From Camellia lanceoleosa (taxonomy: Eukaryota; Streptophyta; Magnoliopsida; Ericales; Theaceae), in the NCBI GenBank assembly GCA_025200525.1, contig CM045762.1:27315600-27379599 (forward strand): a stretch of DNA of 64,000 nt. Direction: 5' to 3'. Below the pieces are notes generated by a model. The model was not told the origin of the DNA and made no database searches. It saw only the letters and a program-made list of their open reading frames with translations. A program made the position numbers and the translations under genes. Below are positions 1 through 13,379 of the stretch, in pieces (within the stretch, counting starts at the first letter, position 1; every line of letters begins with the position of its first letter).

Positions 1-2390
1 ATGATAGATGTTAATAATAATAATCCTGGCAATAAAAATTTCATGCCAATAAAATTTTGGATATGCATAAGTAATTTGTTAATTGGTGAAGATTGTTGAG
101 GGTAATAGTATCACAATCACTTGATAGCATAAATAATTTGTATCAAACTATAGCGCCATGCTAAAAGAAAAGAAAAAAATCATTGAAAAGAGATATAACT
201 CTATAAACTAAAAAAATTGATCAAAAATTTTCTACTTAAGAAACTTTTTAAATCAATGGTGTGTATTTAACCTTATTATTGTGATCAAATTATGAATAAA
301 TCTCAACCTTTAATTTATAATTTCCGTAGTTTTTGAATTTTTAATATGAGTTTATGTTAATTCTACTCAGAGAAAAAACTTCTCAAGCAAAATGAATAAA
401 TCATCAATTGATCATGTTAGCAACTCTATCTTTTGAATCTCCTCTATCAATGACACATGCATAATAATATGGCGAGTATAATTCTTTCTCCATACTCATT
501 TTCATGAAAGTTAGTGATAATACTTCGCACAGCTTTTGGCAATATTTAAGGAAAAATAAAATAAAATAAAAACTTAGTAGGATGATAAAATTATAGTTTT
601 AATCCATTTTATTTATAAAAAAATGATAACAAAATCCATTTGAATTGTATTTGAAGAAATATAATAATGATAGCTTTAATCATTATATAATACCAACAAA
701 TAAATTATATAGACTTCCATACTCAACAAAACAAGGTCGAATGTAACTTAAAAGTCATGGAAATTAAGTTAAATCATATGAGTTCTAAATTGATAGTTTA
801 ATCTAGAAAATCAATTGATAATAATAAAGAGAGATCAACAAATATGTAGTATCTCCTACCATCTTTTGTGTTCTATTCATTAATTTCATATGTCATATAA
901 AAGTGTTACTCATATGGATCCTTCAATAAAATAAGTATCAAGAAAACAAATTTGTTAAGAAATTAATTTAAACTTCATTATTAGAAAACAAAATTTTCAA
1001 AGAGAGATCAATTGAAATGGGGTTGAAGAAATACAATAACCAAAAAAAAACACACACACACAAACTATTTAAATGGGGCTAAAAGAAATAACCTCAAATT
1101 ATTATCTTGAATAAATATAGTGAAGAAAATTTATTTGCAAGATTTTTTGTATTGCCTCCTCCTATGTAACCTTTGTCATCCTATTATTAATACTCTTCTT
1201 TATTCTGAGCCAACATAGTCTTCTTATTCATCTCAGATGAATTCTTAACAAATTCTTAAATAATTTTCAAACAATATGGAATTACATTCTAATAATATAA
1301 TTGCTTTGCACCCAAAAGTATGCAATCAACAACTAAATAGAGATAATCTATGCAAATGTGAGTACAATTTATTCAAAACATGTAATTATATCAACATAAT
1401 ATAGTGTTATTTATATCCAAATTTCATTATTTCAATTTTTAAATTTTTATTATATTAAAAATTAGAAATTGGGAAATGATGTAGGAGACTTCGTAAACCC
1501 ACATAGGAGAGAGAACTTTGAGATATTAGTATTGAGGTTTTGAAGAATTTTAAGAATATATTACATTTGCTTATATATATAGTATAGAGTATAGTATAGA
1601 TAGATAGATTTCATTATTTCAATTTTTTAATTTTTATTTGAATTTTTATTATATTAAAAAATTAGAAATTAGGGAAATGCGGTAGGGAAACTTCAGAAAC
1701 TATCATGTAAGAGAGAGAACTTTGAGATATTAGTGTTGAGGTCTTGAAGAATTTTAAGAATACATTACATTTGCTTATATAGTATAGATAATGGAAGACT
1801 TTTATTACATATTTAATGGTTACGAAATAGAAATGTAAATTTATAATTAGTTTGAATTAAAAAAGATCATTATGCTTACCATTAGATGATATAATAGAAT
1901 ATTTTCATTAGAAATACCACTCATCTGCTCGCTTAATTACCTAATGCATTAAGCGTCAGATGAATTGAAATGTGGATATGAATCGATTCAAATTATTTTT
2001 CTAATAATTCTTTTCGATTTTGAACTAAATTTTTTTATGATAAAAATAAATGCTCAACTCTCATTCATAAATAGAAAATATGCTTACTAAATAAAAGTGT
2101 CATTTTTTTAACATACAAAGTATAAAAATATAACATAATGTTCTTAGAGATGTCAAGAATTGAGTAGCGTCAGTGGCCTTTCATCCGCTATTCGTTCAAA
2201 CTTATGCGAATTGAAAAAATGTATCCATATCTTTTTGTTCAAACCATTAAAATTGCCCATTTTGTGGTGGATTAGTTTGGACCATTCGATTTTAGTGGAT
2301 CGGATGAATGCTAAGCACTTAATCATAGGCAAAAGATTAAGATATTATTTGGGGAGTCATTAAATAGTCAAAAAGTAAACAATTGAATCA
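1..2390. other. AT-rich intergenic DNA with a ~204-bp tandem duplication
   Basis: No gene seen. Two diverged copies of a unit containing GAGAGAGAACTTTGAGATAT and GAAGAATTTTAAGAATA are spaced 204 bases apart, covering about 1421-1790. Confidence 0.7.
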
Positions 2391-2800
2391 GTATATTTGG
2401 TTTGAGTTTTTTGGATTAAATTTTTTGAAAATTGAATTTTTTAGTTTTCGTATTTTTTTGTTTTTAATGAATATTTTTAAAATTTTAAATATTTTTTTAA
2501 CTTTTTTTGATGTACCTAAAAAGTAAAAAATTTGTTAACAAATATTTTAAAAAATTAAGAAATACAAAAAAATACAAAAAATGTACTAAATTCTTGTATT
2601 TTTTTATATTTTTGGTATTTAGTGAACTTTTAAAAGATTTTTTTACAATTTTTTTTTCTTTTTAGGTGTATTTATGTTAGGTGTAAAAAAAATAAAATAT
2701 TTGCATAAAATATTTTAAAAATTCAAGAAAAATAAAAAACACAAAAATAAGAAAATAGAATTTTCAAAAATTGTTTTAGAAAATGGAACCAAACACGAAT
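2391..2800 (+). repeat. AT-rich fold-back repeat, family copy 1
   Basis: Begins TTTGGTTTGAGTTTTTTGGA and ends with ...GGAACCAAACACG. The inside holds paired phrases such as TGGTATTTAGTGAA and AATACAAAAAATG. Other copies are at 8235-8540, 38637-39066, 41045-41492 (inverted) and 59793-60200. It has MITE-like structure but no confirmed target duplication; the ORF at 2723-2950 is not a gene. Confidence 0.65.
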
Positions 2801-3788
2801 ATTTTCTATACTTTTTTTACAGATTTTTTTCATTAAAAAATCATAAAATACTAAAAATAAATAAATTCTCCGACACCCCCTAAAACCTTTAAGCAGCCTA
2901 AGTAATGTTAATACTCCGTTTGGATCAAGCAATTTGGGGAGAAATGACAAAATAAAATAAAAATAAAAATAACATGTTTTTTCATCATTGATTTATAAAT
3001 TGGGCGATAAATTCTATGAAAGGATAGAAAAACGAAACCAAAGTGATTTGTTTCGTACGTGATAATAACGAAAGGATCACATCATAATAAAATTTTAAAT
3101 TTTTTAAATTAAAATAAAATTTTATTCAAAATAAAGAAGTTGATGGTATAATTTACTTTTAAATTACAATAAATAAAAAAAACTGTTATTAACTTCGGGT
3201 GATCATTTTAATGTGTTTATCAAAATAATAATGCTACGAGTTTAGACATAAAAATTAAAAATTATCTAAAATTTCACATTAATAATTCATATTTATTTAT
3301 ATGTAAATTTCACACTATATTATAATGTTTTGAAATGTTAATAAAAGTTAATTTTTGATTTTTTGTTACATTTAACTTTTTATATAAAATTTTTAAAAAT
3401 AATGTAACTTAAAAAATTTAAAAATTGATTTTTTATTGTATTGTCAAAATGCCCCATTAATTCAACAAATATGTAGAGCTCTAATTAAATTTCTGATAAA
3501 GACTTCTAATGAGCTGTCCATCCATTAAAAATAAAAAAAAAGTGAAATAAAAGACAAAAAATAAAGAAGAAAAAAAATAAATTAATGCTCAATTAAAGAT
3601 TTATTTTAGTAGTCTAAATTATTTTTGTTAATTCAATTAGTGACAGTAGTACAATCGTGAGCACAGAGCACTGTGCATTACCGTCGAAAAAGTGTACGTG
3701 CTTGAAGGGTCGCCTCGAAAGTGGGTCCCATCATGCATAATGCCACGTGTAAAGTAAAGGATAACGTTTGATGCTTTTTTTTTTTTTT
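2801..3788. other. AT-rich spacer, nothing recognised
   Basis: Long A/T runs and no coding signal. A small less AT-rich patch at 3655-3770 has no recognisable feature. Confidence 0.6.
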
Positions 3789-4046
3789 GGGTAAATTACA
3801 ACACCCTCGAGGTTTAGCAAAAATACAGATTCCCCCTGAGGTTTGAGAAATTACAAATTCCCCTATGAGGGTCAAATTTTCATAATAAATTAGAAAAAAT
3901 TAGGGGGGAATCTGTATGAAAATAAAAACTCTAGGGGGCAATTTGTTATGAAAATGTAAACCTCAGGGGGCGGGATGTAATTTCTCAAACCTCAAGGGGA
4001 ATCTGTATTTTCACCAAACCTCGAAGGAGGTGTTTGTAATTTGCCC
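3789..4046. mobile_element. Fold-back MITE, GGGTAAATTAC type
   Basis: The left arm GGGTAAATTACAACACCCTC is mirrored by ...GTGTTTGTAATTTGCCC. The inverted repeats extend about 75 bases, including AATACAGATTCCCC on both arms. Ends match the Mutator-type MITE at 12544-13180. Flanks are poly-T, so a target duplication cannot be read. Confidence 0.8.
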
Positions 4047-4157
4047 TTTTTTTTTCTTTTAGATAAAAATAAGTCCCATTTCCTTGGCGTGGGCACCAAG
4101 ATTGGTCAATCATTATTACTTTTATATATATATATATATGGATATATATTTTTAAAA

Positions 4158-4771
4158 GGTAAATTACAAACATACCATTGAGATTAAAGGGTTGTTTGAG
4201 GTGTTTTAAATAAATGTATTTTTTTATCTTTTTTAGATTAAAATTTTTTTAAAAAAATATGAATATTTAGATTAACTTTTTAACTTTTTATGAAAAAATG
4301 TGTATTAAAAAATTGTATAAATTTGTGTGTAGGGAAAAATTAGGATTGTGAGCTGTGCAGCCGTAATTCTTGACTTTTGGTGAATAGTGATAACTTTTTA
4401 ACTTTTTGAGTAACTTTTAGACTTTTTAGCTTTTTTTGCAAGTTGCCAAACTTGGCCTTACTTAAATTATAAATTATTCTTGTAGTTTTAGAAATTATAT
4501 TATATCCTTAAGGTTTCTAATTTCATAACAAATAAATCTTTTTATTAATAAATCATCAAGTTAATTAATAATTTTTAATAATGTTAAAATTTTATTTCAA
4601 TTAATAATTCAAATAATTTTATTATTGTATAGATAAACAATTATAAATTTTACTTTTTCAATTAATTTTGTTAAATAAAAAATTATGACAGAGAGGTATT
4701 TATAATTTTTCAAATCACAACAGATAATTTATATTTAAACCAAATCTCATTGGTGTATTTGTAGTTTATCC
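4158..4771. mobile_element. Fold-back MITE, GGTAAATTACAAA type, with possible nested insert
   Basis: The left end GGTAAATTACAAACATACCA pairs with the right end ...GTGTATTTGTAGTTTATCC, including AATCTCAATGG/CATTGGTG. Inside at about 4191-4455, TTGTTTGAGGTGTTTTAAAT and AAGTTGCCAAACTTGGCC look like a second, nested MITE. Confidence 0.6.
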
Positions 4772-5149
4772 TTTTTTTAGATTGAGGTTTCCCAACTAGA
4801 GGGTGGTTGGATTAATTTTTTTAATGATTTTTTTAAAATTTAGAATTATAAATTTTATTTGTCAAGATGAAATAGAAAAGTAAATATATATATATATATA
4901 TATAAATTTGAAAAAATATATAATAAAGACAAAAAAATGTTAAACAAGTTGTCTTATTTTTTTAGTGAATTCTTTTATTTTTTTTACTTTTTATATTCTT
5001 ATACATTACACAAATTAAAAAAATACTAAAAATAAAAGTTAAAAAATGATTGCTAGCTGGTTGTTTAATTTTTACGGAAAAATATATAAAAGTGAAGAGA
5101 GTGATGTGATTGAGTGTTTTGACTTTTTGACTATTTTAATAAAAAGCCA

Positions 5150-5475
5150 ACATACCAAGCAGTGGGTTTGGGATGTTTTAAAAAGTCACTTTTAACTTAT
5201 TAACTTATATGGGTTGGGTTTGATGTGATGTGTTAGAGGTGATGTGATTTAAATAAGGTAATGTGACTTAAATAGGATAGTGACTTTTTGACTTTTTGTA
5301 TTATAAGCCTTGTTTGACATAACCTATTTTAATTCATCTTTTTATTTTTTATTTTTTTGAATCACATCAATCAACATCTCCTCTCTACTTTTCTACACAT
5401 CTTTTATAAAAGTTAAAAAATATACTTATTTAAGACATTCCAAACCATTCCTCGATTATGCCAAACTTGACCTAA
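5150..5475. mobile_element. MITE-like repeat, GACTTTTTGAC family
   Basis: Starts near GGGTTTGGGATGTTTTAAAA and ends near GACATTCCAAACCATTCC. The phrases GTGACTTAAATAGGATAGTG and GGGTTGGGTTTGATGTGATG recur, partly inverted, at 11560-11735 and 57520-57690. Ends are approximate. Confidence 0.5.
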
Positions 5476-6368
5476 ATATAAATGGGGCGGGATGGATTAT
5501 AATTGAGTGAGAGAAACAAAACTCATGCTCACCCCACCACATCGTGGCGGAAAAACTCAAGTAGTGCAAGATTAAGGATGCAGGGTCAAAATGGGATAGG
5601 AAAAAATAGTCATCCCTAATATAGACTTACAAATGATGAGACTTATTCATATGAAAAAATTATGTTCAGGTTTTTGTTATCTATTTATGTGGTTTTTACA
5701 TTTTTTATTTGTTATTAAAAAAAAAAAAACCTTATTGGCTAAATATTTTTATCTTCAACTAGTTTATGTCAATTTCTTCTAGTAGTATCCTAAACATTTC
5801 TCATAAGAAACAATTTAAAGATGGTGACCTAGTGCGTTTTTACTTTCTTTCAAGAATAAGGATAATTCTAATAGGAAGATCGAAAACCTCTACAAAAGGT
5901 GCCTTTCAACAATAATTTAAAATTGAAAAGTAAAATTATTAAAATAATCTATTGTTGGTCATGAAGTCAAACTACGTGCTTTCAATTCTCTAATCCTATG
6001 TTTGTATTGAAGATAAACGAAAATGGAATATATACTAGAAAATAGTAAACTATACTTTCATTCTTTAGAGTACAAGTATATTTTTACTTTGATTTAAAAA
6101 AAAAAAAAATTCACTCACTCTCTCTACTTTGATTCAAATTCTAATGAAAGATATACCTTTATCAGCTACATGCCCACAAATTTCTCCCACAATAAATTCT
6201 ACTGTAGGGTGTTTTCGTACAAATTTTTTGTGAGAATGAATAATTTTTCATACATTTATAATAGAAATATAGTAAATTACACTTTATCTTTATTTTTATA
6301 CTATGTTTTTAAAGAAATATATATATTTTTATTAGGTATAAAGTTGAATTTTGAGATTGTATAAAGTT
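5476..6368. other. Intergenic spacer
   Basis: AT-rich, with no repeat end or gene recognised; the ORF at 6170-6364 has low-complexity composition. Confidence 0.5.
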
Positions 6369-6376
6369 GTTCCAGT

Positions 6377-7223
6377 TAGGGGTGTGCGCGGTGCGGGTCG
6401 GTGTGGTTTGAGAGAAAAATAGAAACCGTATGGCGGGTGGCGGATTGATAAAAGTGTCACTAAAATTTACCATTTTCCTTATCAAAAAACGACGGTTCGG
6501 TTGGCAAATAGTGGTGGATTTGCTTTGGCGGTTTGGGCGGATTGGCGGTTTATAAAAAATATAATTCAAATTACAAAACTTAAATCAAAGAGTAAAAAAA
6601 AGACGAGAGATACCGTGATGTTAAGCATCTTGCGAAGCTTTCTTCTAATGCAACAAGTGTAGCAACAACATGATAATATCAACGACTATGCCATCAGTTC
6701 ATTACAAGCATCTGTGGAAGCTACAATGATCAAATACAATACATAAAATTAATATCATTTAGGATTTACAATATATTGAAAATATTTACTGTTGAAAAGT
6801 ATTTAGTTTGAAAAGTGAGCTAATGCAAATTTGCAACATGGCCAGAAAAAAATAAAAAATAAAAAATAAAAAATAAATAAATAAAAATTGAAAAGTGAAT
6901 TGGAATCCAACTTTATTTTGGATTACTGACATCTTGAATTCCCCTCGAACAGTAATGTAATACTATATTCTAAGGTATAGAACAACAAGCAAACTTAAAT
7001 AAAAAAGAATTTTTAAAATCTTATAAAACATTATTTAATAACGGTGCGGGTCGGTGCGGTTTGGAAGAAAAATAGAAATCGGCGGATTGATAAAAGTGTC
7101 ACTAGAATTTGCTATTTTTCTTATCAAAAACCGGCGGTTCGATTGGCAAATAATAACGAATTTGCCTTGGCGGTGCGGCTCGGTGCGGTTTTGGCGGTTT
7201 CGACGGTATTATGCACACCCCTA
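6377..7223. mobile_element. hAT-type non-autonomous element, 847 bp, exact 8-bp TSD
   Basis: TAGGGGTGTGC at the left end is exactly mirrored by GCACACCCCTA at the right. GTTCCAGT flanks both sides (6369-6376 and 7224-7231), a perfect 8-bp target duplication. About 165 bases of subterminal sequence rich in GGTGCGG and GGCGGTTT occur twice as direct repeats (6386-6555 and 7043-7200), which look like transposase-binding clusters. The ORFs at 6309-6569 and 7044-7271 fall in these repeats and are not genes. Confidence 0.93.
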
Positions 7224-7231
7224 GTTCCAGT

Positions 7232-9446
7232 CAACTGGCCGAACGTCCGAAAGGACGATCGAGTAGGCTAAATTTAAAAATTCAAATATTGCTTGAAACA
7301 AGTTTTCAAAAGTGGTGTGAAATTAATTATTAAAAGTCGTAATCAAACACCATACTCAAATATGGATATGGAGTCATGATTAGAACTCCACACCAACACG
7401 ACCTTAATTTTTTTAAATACTTCTATTACGTTTTAACCTTGATGGAAGTATATAATTAGATTAAAATAAAAATACAAAAAAAAAAAAGAAAAATTAATTT
7501 GAGAATCAAAGCAGCATATTTTTCTTTTAAAACAAAAATGAAAAATGATCCATATATTTATGGGTAAAAGTATCCAAAAAATATTGTACACGTTGATTAG
7601 TTTTTATTTTTTATTATAAAAAAGTTTGATTGAATTCTCTCAAAATTGATAATCTCAAATTGAGAGAACATTTAGGTTTGAGAGCCTATTTTGGGGTCAA
7701 TCTTGGTGATTCAAAACGTTTTTTTTAGTACTGCTTAATATAATATTTATGTAAAAAATTCGATGATCAAATATTAGTAACTATGTGTTCCAATCACATT
7801 TATATTATAAAAATAGATGGATACTTTTGAAATTAGAATTGTCATTCAATTTTTAACAAATTTAATTAAAACACATAGTTATTGATGTCCGATGATCTTA
7901 ATTTTTTGTATAAATATTATACTTAACAAATCGTAAAATATGATTAATTCTAATAACAGAGATGGGCCTCAAAATAAACCCACTCAACCCAAAGAATCCA
8001 ATCCCCAAAAGAAAACACACACAATAGTGTGCCACAAAAGTTGAACAATATTCTTGTTTTTATTGAATATGAGGCAAATGTGTTGAATGTTATTTTGCCT
8101 TAATGAAAAAACTTTTAAATTTGTTAAGTACCTTAATGAAAAATAAAAAATAAAAATGATGAACTTATATTTAAATTAAAATTAAAATTAAATAAAGTGC
8201 CTTACCAACACTTAAAAATAATTCTCAATAACTATTTTATTTGGTTTTGGAGTTTTCAAAACTATTTTTTTATTTTTAATGAAATTTAAAAATATTTTAA
8301 ACATATTTTTTTTATTCTTTAGATTTATTTAATATAGACACTTAAAAAGTATAAAATTTAAGAAAAATTTCTTTACAAAATTTAATAAATACTAAAAATT
8401 TTAAAAATATAAAAAATTAATACCATTATATATATTTTTTGTATTTATTGATTTTTAAAAAAAAATTCTTTTCAAATTTTTTAATTTTTAAGTAAATTTA
8501 GATTGGATACATCTAAACAAAATATCTAAAATATTAAAAAAATTAATTGAAATTACAATAAAAAAATAAAATAAATTAGGGTTTGATTCTTGTAACAAAA
8601 TAAATTTGAGTTTTTAATTTTATCAATTTGAACTCTAAATTTTTTATTCATTTTTAATATAAACCATCTCCCTATTTTCGTTAAGTAAAATAGACTGAAA
8701 AAGGTATTTTAATCATTAAACTTAATGAAAATAATAATATTTTGGACATTTTATGTACAACTAGCTTGAGTTTAATGACTAAAATGTAATTTTTCTATTG
8801 TTTTACTTAATGAAAATAAATTGATCGTTTAGCTTGAAAATAAATTAAAATATTATGATTTAAAGTAATAAAATTCAAAATTTATTTTAGGGAAAATCAC
8901 TGGTCAGTGAGGACAGAAAAAATTATTTCAAATTCATGTTAAAGTTTACATTTGTAATTATTAATATTTATAATATATTTCATTTATTTGTAATTAATTT
9001 TGACTTCATATTATTTTTCCAGTATTTTAAGGAAAATTAGGTTTACCTCCTTGAAAAAAAATGTTTAGATCATACTTAAAAGTATTTGGTAGGCAAAGGT
9101 CCTTGAGTTTTTAAATTTTAAAGCTATAGATCCATCTTTAGTTTCATGAATTAGTTTTTTCTTCTTCTTCTTCTTCTTAGAATTTCATATTATTTACGTA
9201 TCTTATTTATCAATAGAATTTAGAAAATATAAAGTTTACAAAACATAGAGATGAAAATAAAAAATTTTAATTTTAAAATTTTGAAATTAGTTAAACAATG
9301 TAGAAGGTAACTGCTGTAGGGTTTTTTCTTTTCTTTTTTTTTTTTCGAAAAAGATTAACCGTGTTTGTTGGAGGGCTTAAACTATTATTAGAAAATTAAT
9401 TTCTAAAGTAATATTAGTAGGAATTTAGATGCATATAAAAAATAAT
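7232..9446. other. AT-rich spacer with two decayed repeats
   Basis: A diverged copy of the TTTGGTTT fold-back family lies at 8235-8540. A second fold-back at about 8596-8893 has arms AAAATAAATTTGAGTTTTTA and ...AAAATTTATTTTA with shared TTAAT-GAAAAT motifs. A (CTT)n run is at 9151-9177. No gene seen. Confidence 0.55.
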
Positions 9447-10685
9447 TGTAACAATCAGAAAATTAAATTATCCTTTAACTTTCATATTAGTATTTTTTCT
9501 AATTATAAATGGGATTTGTATGTAATTTTATAAATATATGGGCTAAAATATAATAAGATATTTAAGTTACTTGGAAGTTACTCAAGCCTAAAAGTTACTA
9601 CGTGGCAATTAACTACGGGTGAAGCTTTGCTCACCATAACAATGAAAGTGAGAAGGAGAGACCGTGTGAAGGAAGGCCTCAGAATGGCGGAAAAAATAAT
9701 AGTAGTGATGTTAAGATGAGTTATATTATATCTTGAGTCATCATTATATATTTTACGTATATTTTGAATTATCATAATTTATTTTATTGAATTTGTGTTT
9801 TATAAATTATATTCGTAATTTTAACCTTATTTTATATAATAAGGAAAACCCATGGATATAACTGTTTATTAAAATGTGTTTTGAGTAATTATTTTATAAA
9901 TACCACCACGGAGGTCTTATGTCTTGGGGGATTTAAATAATCATTGACCCTCTGATTAGTCACTTTGTGACCCTTTGCCTGTCATGAATCCATTGACATT
10001 CTGATTTCTGGTACGGAGTTAAGTGCTACACTATTGTGGGAGCCACCTCTAGAGTTCGTACGAGCCAGCTCTTGAGTCCATACATCTGTTCTGTTCTATA
10101 CCGTGGTTATGATTTCCGATGTGAAGCAAAGTATTGTACGGAAGCTAAGTGTTACACTATGGTGGGACCCACCTCTAGAGTTCAAACGAGCCACCTCTTG
10201 AGTCCATACATCTGTTTTGTTCCATTCTGTACCATGGTTATGATTATTTTGCTTATATGATTTTTGTATTATATGTCAAATGATCTCTGTATTTTAATAT
10301 CAAGCTTTGTTTGGTCAATAATTATCAATGGTGAATTTTATACCCTTATGCTTTTAGTATAATATTTCTCACTCCACCATGTGCTTATAAATTTTCAAGA
10401 AACAATGCAATTCAGAAATAGCTTTTGGAAAGTCTTAGACGCGGGACTGCGGAATAAACACACACAACACTTTTATAGTATTTATAATTCTATTTTTCAT
10501 ATGTAAATATCGGCCTTTTTCGTCAATAAATTTTGTTATAAAAATAGAAGTTCCAATGATTATTTTTGTACCTTCACTTAAATATTTTTTTTCGCTCGCG
10601 TTTAATAATTTGTTTAAGAATTGGCCGGAGGTAACTTCAGTTACTGACCGTCACAATGCTTAACCCTTAGATACGAGGAACGGGT
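9447..10685 (+). mobile_element. LTR copy A (+ orientation)
   Basis: Begins TGTAACAATCAGAAAATTAA and ends near CTTAACCCTTAGATACGAGG. It matches the reverse complement of the LTR at 13380-14714 along its length but lacks the last few bases (CGTGACA). An internal direct duplication of about 125 bases carries CCACCTCTAGAGTTC twice (10045 and 10170). The ORF at 10036-10260 is LTR sequence. Confidence 0.8.
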
Positions 10686-11990
10686 CAATAATCATTGGAG
10701 CTTCTATTTTTTAACAAAATTTATTGACTAAAAAGGCCGATATTTACATATGAAGAATAGAATTATAAATATTATAAAAGTGCTATGTATGTCTATTCCG
10801 CAGCCCCACGTCTAAGACTCTCCAAAAGCTTTTTTTGAATTACATTGTTTCCTAAAAATTGATAAACAGCTATAAGCACATGATGTAATGATAAATATTA
10901 TCCGAGAGTGAGTATGAGAATATAAAAATTACCATGGATAATTATTGGCTAAACAATGTTTGACATTAAAATACAAAATATATAATATGGAAATCATTTG
11001 ACATATAATACATAAATCATATAAACAAAATAATCATAACCACAGTACAAAGCAGAACAGATAGAGATATGGACTCAAGAGGTGACTAGCACGAACTCTA
11101 GAGGTGGCTCGCACAAACACTTAGCTTTGCACAACACTTTGCTCCCCACCAGAAATCAGAGTGTCAGTGGATCCATGACGAAAAGAGTGTCACAGAGTGA
11201 CTAATCAGAGGGCCAATGGTTATTTATTTAAATCCCCCAAGGCATGAGACTATCGTGGTGGTACTTATAAAATAGTTGCTCAAAAATATATTTAATAGTT
11301 ATATCCATGGGTTTCTCTTTATTATACAAAATAAGGTTCATAAATAATATAATTAATAAAACACAAATGACGTAAAATAAATCATGATAATTCAAAACAT
11401 ACATAAAATATATTATGGTGACTTAAGGTATAATATAACTCACCTTAATGTTAATTTTAACTTTTACCTTTCGCTTACTGTAACCCACTAAATATTCCGA
11501 ACTAAACTCAAAATTTTATACATAAAACAAAACAATTAGAGGGAGAAAGAGAGACTAAGGCTAAGTTTGGCATCTTCAAAAAAATTTAAAAAGTCAAAAA
11601 GTCACTATCCTATTTAAGTCATATCATCTTATTTAAGTCACATCACTTCTCTAACACATCACTTCAAACCCAATCCAAATCCAACCCATATTTTATAAAA
11701 AGTCAAAAATCGCACTTATTTGGAATTGGTGATAATGCTCCACTAATTTGCACATCTACACATTTGTAAATATAGTGAGGAAGGCGTGGGCCACAAGACA
11801 GCGTGGTGGGAACGAAAGTTTGTTGTATAAAAAATGTTGTATTTTAGTATATTTTGGTCCAAGAAAAATATAGAGAAAAATATAATAAAAATACCATAAT
11901 ACTCAGAAAATAATATTGAATAATAATATAAAGTTAAAATTATTTTTTTGAAATCATTTAAGAGACAACTTAAATTTTCAGGTTGTTACA
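10686..11990 (-). mobile_element. LTR copy B (- orientation), truncated and divergent U3
   Basis: 10688-11455 matches the downstream halves of LTRs A and C. On the - strand it lacks about 130 terminal bases and abuts the end of LTR A head-on. The 5' end is TGTAACAACCTG at 11990, next to a purine tract (AAAAGGAAGAAATAT on - at 11991-12006) that serves as PPT. Its U3 half (11455-11990) does not resemble A or C and contains a GACTTTTTGAC-family MITE piece at 11560-11735. Confidence 0.65.
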
Positions 11991-13379
11991 ATATTTCTTC
12001 CTTTTAAAAATTTCGTCCTTAAAATTTGTTATATATGTAAGCTATCTGCTGCGCATTCTGATAAATTTGTATTTGATAATTAATCTGATATAAAATATTA
12101 CCTCAAAAAAAACTTTACAAAAAACAACTCATTGTTTATTTGTCAAAAACTGTATTAGGTCAAAATGAGAAACAATGGGTGACTTAAAAAACTTTTAATT
12201 GGTTTTGTTTCCGAAAATAATAAAAAATAATATAAAATGATAACACAATTCAACAAGCGACTGGAAATGAAATGATAGAACATGCAAGAGTTGAAGGAAT
12301 TTGAAATAAACTTCAATTTCTTTTATTCGTGAATTTTTCTATTAATGGGAAATAGTTTCAAAATCAATATTTTTATGAAATTTTTATAAATTTTGAAAGA
12401 TTATAGATTTGAACTCACTTCTAAAAAGTCAAAATGATTTTTTTTTTTTTTTTCAAATGCTTTCAGAAACATGTAATACGGATTTTTTTTTTTCAAACTA
12501 TTCAGCATACATAGGAAAGATATATACAATTATATATAAAGTAGGGTGAATTACACTAATAGTCTCTATAGTTTGAGGCTTGTATCACTTTAGTTTCTGA
12601 CTTTTCAATTATGACATATTTGACCTTGAATTTTGAATTTTATTCCAAATAAGGATAATTGAAGATATCATTAGATTTTTCAAGAGTAAAATCGTGAATT
12701 TGATAAAATATAAACTAATTTGACAAAAATAAATGTCAAACAAATATTTTTGAATTTTTAAAAATTATTTCTATCCTCTAAAAATAAAATTATGTAAAAT
12801 TAATAAATCTTTTAGACATTTATTTTTTTTTACCAAATTAATTTTTATTATGTGTTTGGATGATGATCATGTAAAATTAATTTTTAAAAATTAATCATGT
12901 AATTTTTATTAATTTTTATCAATTTTGCATAATTTTATCATTGGTGGATAAAAAATAATTTTAAAAAAATTAAAAATATTTTTTTGACATTTATTTTTTT
13001 CAAATTAGTTTATATTTTATTAAATTGACGATTTTGCCCTTGAAATTAAACACTGGTATCTTCAATTGTTCTTATTTGGAACAAGATTTAAAATTCAAGG
13101 TCAAATGTGTCACAATCGAAAAGTCAGGGACCAAAGTGACACGAGTCCCAAACTATAGGGATTATTAGTGTAATTTGCCCTATAAAGTAGAAAATAACTC
13201 ATCTTAATTACAAAATTTAAAGAAATACCATAATTATATATACCACGATTGTTGCTACACAAATATTTAAATACAACCTGTAATCTAGCTCAACGTTTCG
13301 CTCATCCTATTTATGCATGTGTCTTATACTTCAATGCTTTGATAAAAATAATTTTAAAAACCTAGGCTCTGATATCACT
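11991..13379 (-). mobile_element. Deleted retrotransposon interior between LTRs C and B
   Basis: Only about 750 bases remain once the 637-bp MITE is removed. No gag or pol could be read. The PBS lies at one end and the PPT at the other, so this is a non-coding, LARD/TRIM-like derivative on the - strand. Just upstream of the PPT, AAGGACGAAATTT resembles the 3' end of Ty3-type elements. Confidence 0.6.
12544..13180. mobile_element. Mutator-type MITE, 637 bp, exact 9-bp TSD
   Basis: GGGTGAATTACACTAATAGT at the left is mirrored by ATTAGTGTAATTTGCCC at the right. Inverted arms run beyond 200 bases (for example TTTTGAATTTTATTCCAAAT against AACAAGATTTAAAATTCAAG). TATAAAGTA flanks both ends (12535-12543, 13181-13189). 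The element inserted into the retrotransposon interior and is therefore younger. Confidence 0.93.

Noticed and set aside
10036..10260. 74-residue ORF with repeated GATSRVRTSQLLSPYIC-like sequence
   Set aside because: It is the translation of a tandem duplication inside LTR A; the same sequence occurs in LTR C.
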